Shown here: positions 27,834-35,887 of the stretch, in pieces
Numbering within the stretch: the stretch's first letter is position 1
How the letters are laid out: every line of letters starts with the position of its first letter
Assembly: GCA_964247975.1 (NCBI GenBank)
Contig: CAXTWH010000022.1
Coordinates: 21,590-85,589 of the forward strand
Length of the DNA: 64,000 bases
Reading direction: 5' to 3'
DNA from: KBS-96 sp964247975
GTDB taxonomy: Bacteria > Acidobacteriota > Terriglobia > Bryobacterales > Bryobacteraceae
Translations under genes and position numbers: made by a program
The notes under the pieces: generated by a model
The model's input: only the letters and a program-made list of their open reading frames with translations
What the model was told of the DNA's origin: nothing
Database searches by the model: none

Positions 27834-28340
27834 ATGAAAACCCTCGTTTCCAGCCTCTTCTGTTGCGCGCTCTTCTGCGGATTGGCCTTCGCCCAGCATA
27901 AAGGCTCCGCCATCATCACCGACCAGGACTTCATCAATCTCGCCGCTCAATCCGATATGATGGAAGCGCACTTGGGCCAGATGGCCGCCGATCAAGCTTC
28001 TTCGCAGAAGGTAAAAGATTACGCCCAGAAAATGGTTACCGAGCATACCGACGATTACAAACAACTTGGTATGCTCGCCAAAAAGGCCAATCTGACCCTG
28101 CCGAACGCTCTCGACGCTAACAGCCAGAAAATGGTTGCCCCTCTTGAAAAGCTGAAAGGCAAAGCGTTTGATCGCCGCTACATTCAAATGATGAATACCA
28201 GCCACGAAACCGCTGCCGCTACTTACGATTTGGAATCGCGCAACGGCAAGAACGACGACGTGAAGAACTACGCCAAGCAAATGATCCCCAATCTCGAAAA
28301 TCACAAGAACGAAGCAAAGGCCCTCCAAACAGCCAAGTAG
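27834..28340 (+). CDS. DUF4142 domain protein, exported
   Basis: 168 residues. Residues 1-20 are a signal peptide (CGLAFAQ). The mature part is a four-helix, ferritin-like bundle with the DUF4142 pattern DQDFINLAAQSDMMEAHLG and YAQKMVTEHTDDYKQL. The ATG at 27834 has AAAGGAGAA 10 bases upstream. Function unknown; relatives are often stress-induced. It stands alone between the toxin-like pair and the ATPase pair. Confidence 0.88.
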   Translation: MKTLVSSLFCCALFCGLAFAQHKGSAIITDQDFINLAAQSDMMEAHLGQMAADQASSQKVKDYAQKMVTEHTDDYKQLGMLAKKANLTLPNALDANSQKMVAPLEKLKGKAFDRRYIQMMNTSHETAAATYDLESRNGKNDDVKNYAKQMIPNLENHKNEAKALQTAK

Positions 28341-28531
28341 AAACTTCCTATCTCCGCAGTATCACTCGCAGGAGCAGGTTCCGCCCACCGCGTTTCCTGC
28401 TCTTTGCCGCTCGGAACCCTGTTTTTTGGAGACAAGTTATTAATTAGTCTCTAATTTCCGGAGCTGGGCCATAATGTCTGCATCTTGCGTTTGGAGCTAT
28501 CATAAAAAGTAGCCTTTCTGTTTACCGCTCG

Positions 28532-29752
28532 ATGCCGTTTCCTCTGTTAACTCGGCTTACTCTCGAAAACTACAGAAGTTTCGAGCATAGTACTGTGCCT
28601 CTGGGACCTTTGAATTTTTTTGTTGGTCCAAACGGCAGCGGGAAAAGTAATCTGTTGGATGCTCTATCTTTTCTTGCCGAAGCGCTTTCTGAATCCCTGA
28701 CCGCTGCTATGCGAAGGAGAGGCGGGATGTTTCGCATTGCCTATCGCAAACCTGAACCTGGAAAGCCTGAATTTACCCGCTCACTCAGCCTGCAATTTGA
28801 ATTCGAACTGTCGCAAGCAATCTCAGGACTTTATCGAATTCGTATCACACCTGCTGACCTGTTCTCTTTTGAAGTGGAGCAGGAAGAATGTATTCTTTAC
28901 CACGAAAGCAAAAGCAACGCTCGATTTCTAGTGCGAACAGGCAATATTGTTGAATGCACGGACGTAACTTGGAAGTTTCCTGCCATCGAAAAAGATAGAC
29001 TTTTTCTGGTCCTGGCATCGGGAATGCCGACTTTTAAACCAGTTTACGAACTGCTTTCCCGAATGGCGGTTTATAACCCTATTCCGGCGTTCATGCAGCA
29101 GACTTACGCTCCTGGTTCTGGCGCTGTGCTGCTTGGTGACGGCTCTAACTATGGTGATGCTCTATTCCGTATGAAGAAAACGCATTTGAGTTATTTTCAA
29201 TCGGTTAATGCGTATCTCAAAAATATATATCCGCCGCTCGACAAAATCACTTTAACAACAGATCAAAATGGAATAGATAGAAGAGTTGGACTTATCGAAA
29301 ACACTTCCGTAGGCTTACGTACAATATTTTCTGAAAACATCTCTTACGGCACCCTGCGCTCCTTGGCCATTCTCACCGCTCTGTTTCAACCCAAGATGCA
29401 AGACAGCGGCCCATCGGTGGTCTGCATCGAAGAACCGGAAACCGGGCTGCATCCCTTTGCTTCCGGCGCTCTCAGAGACGCCATCAAGGATGCCGCCACG
29501 CTGCGGCAAGTCTTCGTAAGCAGTCACAGCCCCGACCTGCTTGATGATAAAGACATCTCGCCTGAATCCATCTTGGCAGTCGCCTCGGATGGCGGAGCTT
29601 CCATTATCGGTCGCTTGAACGCTTCCACGATGGGCATTTTGCGGGATCATCTCTTCACTCCTGGCGAGCTTCTGCGCCAGAATCATCTGCGGCCTGCGAC
29701 GAATAAAGAACTTGAAAGCACTGTGAATCAACAGGCATCAACCGAGTTTTAA
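28532..29752 (+). CDS. AAA_21/ABC-type ATPase of a putative two-gene defence system
   Basis: 406 residues. LTLENYRSFE opens the typical SMC/RecF-like ATPase; Walker A GPNGSGKS is at 32-39, an ABC-type signature region SYGTLRS sits near 272, Walker B with double Glu is CIEEPETGLHP at 298-308 and the H-loop is VSSHSPD. It belongs to the OLD-like/COG4637 group of predicted ATPases. The partner gene starts 3 bp after its stop, so they are co-translated. ATPase plus TOPRIM-type partner is the plan of OLD/Gabija and PARIS (AriA-AriB) anti-phage systems. No ribosome site is clear before ATG 28532; an internal start is possible. Codons are less GC-rich than neighbouring housekeeping genes, which fits transfer. 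Confidence 0.88.
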   Translation: MPFPLLTRLTLENYRSFEHSTVPLGPLNFFVGPNGSGKSNLLDALSFLAEALSESLTAAMRRRGGMFRIAYRKPEPGKPEFTRSLSLQFEFELSQAISGLYRIRITPADLFSFEVEQEECILYHESKSNARFLVRTGNIVECTDVTWKFPAIEKDRLFLVLASGMPTFKPVYELLSRMAVYNPIPAFMQQTYAPGSGAVLLGDGSNYGDALFRMKKTHLSYFQSVNAYLKNIYPPLDKITLTTDQNGIDRRVGLIENTSVGLRTIFSENISYGTLRSLAILTALFQPKMQDSGPSVVCIEEPETGLHPFASGALRDAIKDAATLRQVFVSSHSPDLLDDKDISPESILAVASDGGASIIGRLNASTMGILRDHLFTPGELLRQNHLRPATNKELESTVNQQASTEF

Positions 29753-29755
29753 ACC

Positions 29756-30361
29756 GTGCCTGTTCTAAACTTCGGGTGCATCGTGGAAGGAGACGGCGAA
29801 ATGAAGGCAATTCCACTTCTGTTGCGCCGTGTCGGGTCCGAAATTGATTCTTCTTGTCACATCGATTGCGTAACCCTTTACCGGGTTTCCAAAGATAAGC
29901 TGCTGCGCGCGAATGAACTGGAACGGACCATTGAAGCTGCCGCTCGATCAGAGAAGCCAGTACATGGACTATTTATTCTGATCGATGCTGACAAAGGCTG
30001 TCCGGCTACGCTAGGACCGCAACTGGTTCAACGAGCGAGGAAAACCCGCACCGATATTCCCAAAGGAATCGTTCTCGCAAAATGCGAATACGAAACTTGG
30101 TTCATCGCGGATTTTCAGAATCTCGCAAACATCTACCACAAAACCGCGCAACCTGTTCCCACGCCCGCAAACCCGGAAGCCATTCGCGGAGCAAAAGAAT
30201 GGCTGAAGAAACATCTCGGTTTTAACTACCGCGAAACGCTGCATCAGGAAAAATTAATAAAGCAGTTCAATATTTCAACTGCCCGCTCCACGCCATCCTT
30301 CGATAAATGCTATCGCGAAATTGAACAGCTTATCGATGCTGCCTTGATAAATCTACAGTGA
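29756..30361 (+). CDS. DUF4276 family protein, TOPRIM-like partner of the ATPase
   Basis: 201 residues. VEGDGE at 10-15 and IDADKG with Asp77 and Asp79 form the Glu...DxD arrangement of TOPRIM-type metal sites. KCEYETWFIAD and the GAKEWLKKHL segment are characteristic of DUF4276. The start is GTG at 29756, 3 bp after the ATPase stop. The family commonly accompanies AAA_21 ATPases; by analogy with AriB or OLD it may be the nuclease effector released or triggered by the ATPase. Activity is inferred, not shown. Confidence 0.85.
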   Translation: MPVLNFGCIVEGDGEMKAIPLLLRRVGSEIDSSCHIDCVTLYRVSKDKLLRANELERTIEAAARSEKPVHGLFILIDADKGCPATLGPQLVQRARKTRTDIPKGIVLAKCEYETWFIADFQNLANIYHKTAQPVPTPANPEAIRGAKEWLKKHLGFNYRETLHQEKLIKQFNISTARSTPSFDKCYREIEQLIDAALINLQ

Positions 30362-30486
30362 ATCACCACAAAGCAGGTCTTTCGATTCAAAATTTGAAGA
30401 GGTAAAAACGATGACCTTAACGTTCTACTTGCCCATCAGCTTGAGATTATCAATCGGACAAACTGCCGGCAAACGATCCGGTCGCG

Positions 30487-31665
30487 CTAATAAATAATCC
30501 GAAAGCTTCCGTCCGGCGCGGCGAATGCAGCCACCAGGCCCCAGACGGGAACGCCATCGGCGCGGCCAATCTCGCCAACAGGTTTAGCCGCCTTGTCGAG
30601 GACCTGCCAGGACGATGTGCCGCCCTTCTTCCAGCCCATTCCCTCGGTCCAGCCGAGCAGAGCAAAACCGTCCCGGCTAACCGCGAGCGCAGGATACTTT
30701 CGATTGAGTCCGGTTCCAGGCGCCGGCATCGGCGCGGCTATCGTCCCGTTCTTTGAATCGATCCGGGTATAGAAGACCTGCTTTTCGGTTTCCCACGCGG
30801 CTAGCGCGCCAGTGGAGTTCTCCGCGAACGCCTCGCTGCTCATGACACAGTACCCGACGTTCCACTTCGATATGTTCGTCCCCCGAAAAGTCTGCCCGTG
30901 ATCGTCTGAAGCCAACAGATACATGTCGCGGTTGACCATTGCCGACGCCGAGCGGAAGAAAGCGAAAAGTGAGCCTCGCGAATCGGCGAACGCACTCATT
31001 CCGCAGCACCCGCATACTCCGGTCGCCTTCTCAAAGGCAATGGTTTCGGCGGCGAAGGTTCTACCGTTATCCGTCGAACGGGAAAGCCAGACACGACGGT
31101 CCGCTTCGTTTTTGCCGCCCGGAATCGGGGCGTGCCAGAAAACGAAGACGTTCCCCAGACGATCGGACGCCAGCGCGCCGCCGCCGTCGATGCCGGAAGC
31201 GCTGTGAATGAGATTCCGTTGAGGCTCAAACGCTGTCGCGCCGCGATCCAGCCGCGAGTAAAGCATGGGAGCTTTCCCGTCAGCAGTTCGTGGTTCAGCA
31301 ACAGCGGAGCCGTTCCAAGCGACGTGAACTCTACCGCCCGGGCCGACGGCAATGCGCGCGCCGCGGATGTTCCCCGCCGCGACTGCGCTGCCTTCCTGGC
31401 TGTTCACCCGAATCGGACGAGAGAACATGTTGCCGCCGTCCTCAGAATGGACGTAGAACAAATCTCCGTGAGTGGCGTCACCGGCAAAATAAACCAAGTG
31501 CGCCTTCCCGTTCTCATCGCTTGCAACCTGCGGCTGAATGCCGCCATTCGGAACGCGAAACGTCTTCACCGCCGGGATACGAGCGGCGCTTGTTTTTGAG
31601 AACTCACCGGCCGCGCTCAACAGCAATACAGCGGAAACAATACACGCGACTAGGGCAAATTTCAT
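30487..31665 (-). CDS. Sialidase-superfamily (BNR/Asp-box) secreted propeller protein
   Basis: 392 residues from ATG 31665, which has AAAGAGAA just upstream and begins a signal peptide (residues 1-19, VLLLSAAG). Asp-box repeats of the S-x-D-x-G-x-x-F type are seen: SEDGGNMF, STDNGRTF and SDDHGQTF, pointing to a six-bladed propeller. A cluster TGVCGCCG lies in the middle; such Cys clusters occur in a branch of exo-alpha-sialidase-like proteins in acidobacteria. Catalytic residues of true sialidases cannot be assigned, so glycosidase activity is uncertain. Confidence 0.78.
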   Translation of the reverse strand: MKFALVACIVSAVLLLSAAGEFSKTSAARIPAVKTFRVPNGGIQPQVASDENGKAHLVYFAGDATHGDLFYVHSEDGGNMFSRPIRVNSQEGSAVAAGNIRGARIAVGPGGRVHVAWNGSAVAEPRTADGKAPMLYSRLDRGATAFEPQRNLIHSASGIDGGGALASDRLGNVFVFWHAPIPGGKNEADRRVWLSRSTDNGRTFAAETIAFEKATGVCGCCGMSAFADSRGSLFAFFRSASAMVNRDMYLLASDDHGQTFRGTNISKWNVGYCVMSSEAFAENSTGALAAWETEKQVFYTRIDSKNGTIAAPMPAPGTGLNRKYPALAVSRDGFALLGWTEGMGWKKGGTSSWQVLDKAAKPVGEIGRADGVPVWGLVAAFAAPDGSFRIIY

Positions 31666-32858
31666 AATTCTCTTTACAACATTATCTCTCGCAAATGCCT
31701 GCCGCATGAAAAGCGCCGCCCGGAGTTAACGCGCGCCCGCATCGATGACTGACCATTAATCCACCACCGCCCTGCATCTCAACGTTGTTATCCGTGGTGT
31801 GATGACCGATGTTTGCTTTCTCCGAGTAGATCCGACAAACGGCTTGGTTATGGCCGTCGAGACAATAATGGCTATACGGGCGCGGTTCGCCCCCCCTGCA
31901 TCGCTCTGCCGGACTTCAGCCGCAGCAGGTGCCTGTCGCCCCTGATGAGGTCGTCCGACTGCAACGCAACAGCGCATTCGGCGATCTTTTATCCGTCGAA
32001 TCTGCTTGCACGGCGTTAAGCGGCTGCGTCGGAGTGACAATTTATGCGATGGATCGGATCGCCTCCAGATTTTGCTCCACCCGTTTCGACGGCCAGGCGA
32101 ACTTCTGTCCGCTCAGAATACGGGCGACCTCGTCCAGTATTGGCTGCTATACCGCGATTTCGATCTGCCCGTCCCCGGCCATCTGCGGCAGGGGTTCGAC
32201 CGGAATAGACTAAGCGCTTGTCGGAGATAGGAACGCGACAAAGTACTTTGTAGTCGGCGCGGGTTTGTTTGCTCTAAGGTGAGTGATGCGACGCTTCCGC
32301 GGTTGCGATCTCGATCAACCATACTTGCCGCCGGAGTCTCTACTGGATGGATTGCCGCCGGAAACCCGGTGTCAGGGAAACCGGGGAAACTGGTATCAGA
32401 GACCTGGAGTGCGCCCTGAAGCAGCAGGGCGGCCCGATACCGGCTGTGATACGGCGTTGGCAGAAAATCTACTGTAAACAGTGCAACATTAAAAACTGGT
32501 TCGCTTCAGCAAAATTTGAGAAAAAACGTATTCTCGTGATTTATCCAGTGATTATGGCGCGAAAATAATAGCGAATTGCTGTGACTGCTTTGGCTCCACT
32601 CATTTGCACAGTTTATGTGACAGTCTCCGGAAATGGTAGGCATCTGGCCATCCATTGTTTCGACGCAAGGCGTTTCGGGCAAGTAAACGCATGACGTGCG
32701 CTTGGCGGCAATGATGCAAGCGGCATTCAGTCATATCCTTTTTAACCTTCAATGGCGCTCATTTCAAACGTTATCCGGGCATCGTCGTGCTGGGTCCTGT
32801 ACAGCTCTAATTAATCCCTGCACTCCTGGATAAACTAACTAGCGCCTCCACCGAACTC
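31666..32858. other. Gene-poor stretch of about 1.2 kb
   Basis: No frame here has a recognisable domain, ribosome site or codon pattern of the host, apart from a short transposase-like start at 32286. Several open frames of 60-94 codons overlap in different directions and look random. The stretch may be remains of old insertions. Its last 200 bp hold no visible element before the nucleotidyltransferase operon's 3' end. Confidence 0.6.
32286..32363 (+). pseudogene. N-terminal fragment of a transposase (possibly IS1182-like)
   Basis: The first 25 codons read MRRFRGCDLDQPYLPPESLL followed by DGLP, close to the opening of one branch of IS1182-type transposases (RF...DQ.YL.PPSL.DWLP). AAGGTGAG lies upstream. 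After LP the frame loses similarity. It is only a relic and the family call rests on a short match. Confidence 0.35.
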
Positions 32859-33557
32859 TTATCCGCTCAGCGCCCGTCCCGCTTGCTGAATCTCCGTCAA
32901 CACATCGCTCTGCCCCGTATCGATCATGCTTTCAATCACAATCGGCGTTCGTTCCGGTATCAACCCCGCCACACACTGAAACGCCACCGCCGCTTCATCT
33001 GAAATTGGATCATGCCCGCTTTCGCGATTCACCTCGCTGATGTGAACCTGCGCCAACCGCTCGCCGCAGCCTTGCAGAATACGCCGTGCCTCGCCCATCG
33101 TCGCATCCACCTGCCGCGCATGGCCGATATCAAAACACAACCGCGCCTGCAGCAGCTCCTGGAACACCTGCTCCAACTCCTGTGCCGTCATGCCGATCCG
33201 TTTTCGTTTATCCATATTTTCGATGAGCAGCAGCGAACCGAACACCCGCCATCGTGCGTAATCAAAAATCACGTCCGGGTGAACAACCATCGGCAATCCA
33301 GCCTCCGCCACCTGATTGAGGCATTCCACCACCATTAACTCTTCTTGAGCCGCAAACCGGCTCGGCGCATGAAACGATACATACTCGAAGCCGGACAAAT
33401 CCAATCCGCTTATTGCCTTCACCAGCGGCTTCAACTCCGCTAACCGCAGCGCGGATAATTCCACCACCCGCACCTGCAAACCGCGAAGCTGCTCCAGCGC
33501 GGATTGGTAATTCCCTTTTGCGATCGCCCCGGTGGAAAATCCGATTGGCCGATTCAC
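32859..33557 (-). CDS. Sugar phosphate isomerase/epimerase-like TIM-barrel protein
   Basis: 232 residues. The pattern of AP-endonuclease family 2 barrels is seen: IGFSTGAI at the first strand, VSFHAPSRF, MVVHPDVI, LLIENMDKRK, CFDIGHARQVD, VHISEVNRESGHDP and PIVIESMI, giving His, Glu and Asp residues suited to bind a divalent metal. It is shorter than typical epimerases (260-300). Its GTG start follows the TGA of the nucleotidyltransferase directly (TGAGTG), so the two are tightly coupled. The substrate is unknown. Confidence 0.8.
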   Translation of the reverse strand: MNRPIGFSTGAIAKGNYQSALEQLRGLQVRVVELSALRLAELKPLVKAISGLDLSGFEYVSFHAPSRFAAQEELMVVECLNQVAEAGLPMVVHPDVIFDYARWRVFGSLLLIENMDKRKRIGMTAQELEQVFQELLQARLCFDIGHARQVDATMGEARRILQGCGERLAQVHISEVNRESGHDPISDEAAVAFQCVAGLIPERTPIVIESMIDTGQSDVLTEIQQAGRALSG

Positions 33558-34628
33558 TCAAAACACTCCATACTCGCGCATCAGATGCGACAATTCTTCA
33601 TCGGTCCCGAAAAACAGTTCCGTTAAACCGGCTTGAAACTCCTGGCTGATGTTTCTGATCTTCCGCCAAACCGTCGAGCCTCCCAGGTGGTCTGGAATCA
33701 AACTGGCCAACTCATCCCGCTGTTCCTGGTCATTCAGAATTCCCAGAAACGCGTCATAACTGTCAAACAATTTTCGCGCCGTGGTTTTCTGCACCTGCGG
33801 TCGGCTTGCCCCGCGCGCCAGCAGTTCCAGCGGAGCCGCGCTTAACTGTTCCTCCAGATACAACAACATCTCCACCGGGTCTTGCCGTTCCGCCAAATCA
33901 AGGCGCGCCTTTGCTGCTGCCGGGTCCAGATCGCAGAAGAAACAGCGCAGCAATCCCGAAGTAAACACCAGCTTGCGCGACATCCGCAGCTTAGCGTTTC
34001 GCAGTGCCCATTTCCGCCCCGCGTCCGCCCGCTGCTTATACACAAAATCCACCGTGATGGTTCGCCAGTAGCGGGTCAGGTCATTCAAAAAGAATCGCGG
34101 CACCTTCGGTGCGCCGCGTCCGTAAATCAGGCCGCGATCATCGCGCACATAACGGTTCAACACTTGCCTGCGCACCCGGTCGTAGGCTTCGCATGGGCCG
34201 ACCGCGAACGATTCCAGCAGCAGCAGCACGCGCCGCGTCGTATTCGAATTTGTGTCGTCTTCGCCGCCGATCTCATGCACCAGACTGTGGCTTCCCACCA
34301 GCGTTCCAAACACTCCCGATTGTCCCGGCTCGCCGAATCCGTTCTCCTGCAGAATGCGAGCCACCGCGAACGTCTGCTCTTTATGCTCCGGGCAAGCCTG
34401 CCCATCCGCCAGCAGAATCCAATCCGCGTCGCTGCCCGAAGTCATCTCTTCCCGCGCAATGGACCCGAACAAAACCACGCTTGTATCCGGCGCAACGCAT
34501 CCCTGAAACGCTTTGCTTAAGGTGGCCCGGCGCTCCATCGTAGTTTCCCGCGCCGCCCGTATCTGGTTCCATTCCGCGCCTAACTGTTCTTCCAGAATAG
34601 TGATGGCTGATTTTTTTAACTGCTGCAT
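33558..34628 (-). CDS. Nucleotidyltransferase-domain protein coupled to a TIM-barrel enzyme
   Basis: 356 residues. The polymerase-beta-type motif FGSIAREEMTSGSDADW supplies Gly55-Ser56 and Asp67/Asp69. The long helical C-terminal part has KWALRNAKLRMSRKL and RFFLNDLTRYWRT, features conserved in an uncharacterised family also found in cyanobacteria. It may transfer nucleotides to protein or small molecules, or make a signal nucleotide; a third catalytic acid cannot be fixed by eye. ATG at 34628. No base separates its stop from the next gene's start, so the products probably work together. Confidence 0.8.
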   Translation of the reverse strand: MQQLKKSAITILEEQLGAEWNQIRAARETTMERRATLSKAFQGCVAPDTSVVLFGSIAREEMTSGSDADWILLADGQACPEHKEQTFAVARILQENGFGEPGQSGVFGTLVGSHSLVHEIGGEDDTNSNTTRRVLLLLESFAVGPCEAYDRVRRQVLNRYVRDDRGLIYGRGAPKVPRFFLNDLTRYWRTITVDFVYKQRADAGRKWALRNAKLRMSRKLVFTSGLLRCFFCDLDPAAAKARLDLAERQDPVEMLLYLEEQLSAAPLELLARGASRPQVQKTTARKLFDSYDAFLGILNDQEQRDELASLIPDHLGGSTVWRKIRNISQEFQAGLTELFFGTDEELSHLMREYGVF

Positions 34629-34763
34629 GGGCGCTTTCTCACTATACGCGGGACGGTCACAGAAATTTTATTTGTCTGCTTGCTAATTACTTAATCAGAG
34701 CGTTAGCTGTCTCATCCTATTTGTCCCGGATCTCCTGGACATCTGTCGGATAATGCTTAGGTA

Positions 34764-34779
34764 GAGGAGCCAAATCATA
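34764..34779 (+). promoter_or_regulatory. Ribosome site pointing to a non-standard ATA start
   Basis: GAGGAG at 34764-34769 is 7 bases before an ATA (34777-34779) that is in frame with the alpha/beta hydrolase. The first ordinary start codon, GTG 34792, lies 22 bases from the site. Either ATA is used, an ATG has mutated, or GTG is used poorly. Confidence 0.4.
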
Positions 34780-34791
34780 AGCAATACACAG

Positions 34792-35628
34792 GTGCGCCAT
34801 CACAAAGCCGAAGTTAACGGTATCCGATTGTCTTATCTCAGGGCTGGGACCGGCGAACCAGTGGTCCTTCTGCACGGTTTTCCGGAAACCTCTCACGCTT
34901 GGCGCAAGGTCATGCCCGCCTTAGCCGCGCATTTTACCGTGGTCGCGCCCGACCTGCGCGGCTGCGGCGATTCGGACCGACCCAATGAGAGCTACAACAA
35001 GCGCACAGTCGCCGAGGACATTTTTCAACTCGTCCAACATCTAAAACTCGGGTCAATCCATCTGGTCGGCCACGATGTGGGTATGATGGTTGCCTATGCT
35101 TACGCCGCTGCGCACCGAACCGAGGTGCGGCGGCTGGTGCTGATGGAGGCTGCCCTTCCCGGACTCGGATTGGAAGAACTGTACGACGCAGCCCACTATC
35201 CGCGCATGTATCATCTGCCGCTTTTTGAAGCGCCGAACGGGCTGGCCGAAGCGCTGATCACCGGTCGGGAAAAGCTGTTTGTCTCGCACTTTATGCGCCA
35301 GCAGACTTATGATCCCACTGGGCCGGACGAAGAAGCATTGGAAGAGTATGCCCGCCGACTAGCAGCGCCAGGCGCGCTGTCGGGCGGCATCGGCTACTTC
35401 CGCGCACATTGGATCGATGCCGAACACAACCGGGAAAACGCTAAAACCAAGCTACCGATGCCGGTGCTGACGATCGGGGGCACCGCAAGTTTTGGAGCTA
35501 ATCTTCAAAGGCAAATTCAGCCGCTCGGCGAAAACGTGCGCAGCGTGATGATCGATGAGTGCGGCCATTACTTGGCCGAGGAAGCACCGGAGCAGGTCGT
35601 TAAAGAGTTACTGCATTTTTTTCAATAA
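34792..35628 (+). CDS. Alpha/beta hydrolase (epoxide hydrolase/dehalogenase-like)
   Basis: 278 residues from GTG 34792; an extension of five codons to ATA 34777 is likely (see the ribosome site). The oxyanion motif HGFPE is at 28-32, the nucleophile is Asp95 in GHDVGM, and the catalytic His is in ECGHYLAEE near 263. An Asp nucleophile, rather than Ser, is typical of epoxide hydrolases and haloalkane dehalogenases; HGFPET favours the former. The cytoplasmic enzyme would open small epoxides or halogenated compounds. It stands alone; the following short frame is cut by the IS481 element. Confidence 0.88.
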   Translation: MRHHKAEVNGIRLSYLRAGTGEPVVLLHGFPETSHAWRKVMPALAAHFTVVAPDLRGCGDSDRPNESYNKRTVAEDIFQLVQHLKLGSIHLVGHDVGMMVAYAYAAAHRTEVRRLVLMEAALPGLGLEELYDAAHYPRMYHLPLFEAPNGLAEALITGREKLFVSHFMRQQTYDPTGPDEEALEEYARRLAAPGALSGGIGYFRAHWIDAEHNRENAKTKLPMPVLTIGGTASFGANLQRQIQPLGENVRSVMIDECGHYLAEEAPEQVVKELLHFFQ

Positions 35629-35657
35629 AAGGAAATTATGAAGGCAAGCCCTACTGT

Positions 35658-35798
35658 GTGTTGTCATTATCGGCGCAAGTGCAGGTAGGCGAAGAAGTGC
35701 ATGCACCCGCCGCACAAAAGCTACTGGAGCTGGAATCGGCGGCGGTGGCTGACAACGACCAGAAATCAACCGATGCTGCTCAAGCCTTCGGAAAGTTT
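35658..35798 (+). pseudogene. Short open frame ending at the IS481 element
   Basis: About 47 codons of coding-like composition (reading QVQVGEEVHAPAAQKL and LELESAAVADND) run up to the left end of the insertion. A well-placed AAAGGAAA with ATG 35638 lies upstream in another frame. No family is recognised. It may be the remnant of a gene broken by the insertion, or chance. Confidence 0.25.
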
Positions 35799-35819
35799 AA
35801 GTGTAGCGAACTGAGAAAA

Positions 35820-35867
35820 TGTATTAGTCTCGACTTGATCTGACATTTTATAGAATGCGCCTAGGCG
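35820..35867 (+). repeat. Left inverted end of the IS481 element
   Basis: 48 bp beginning TGTATTAGTCTCGACTTG and finishing in the palindrome CGCCTAGGCG. It matches the reverse complement of 37020-37067 at 47 of 48 positions. Confidence 0.93.
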
Positions 35868-35887
35868 CGATCAAAGGAGAATGTCAG

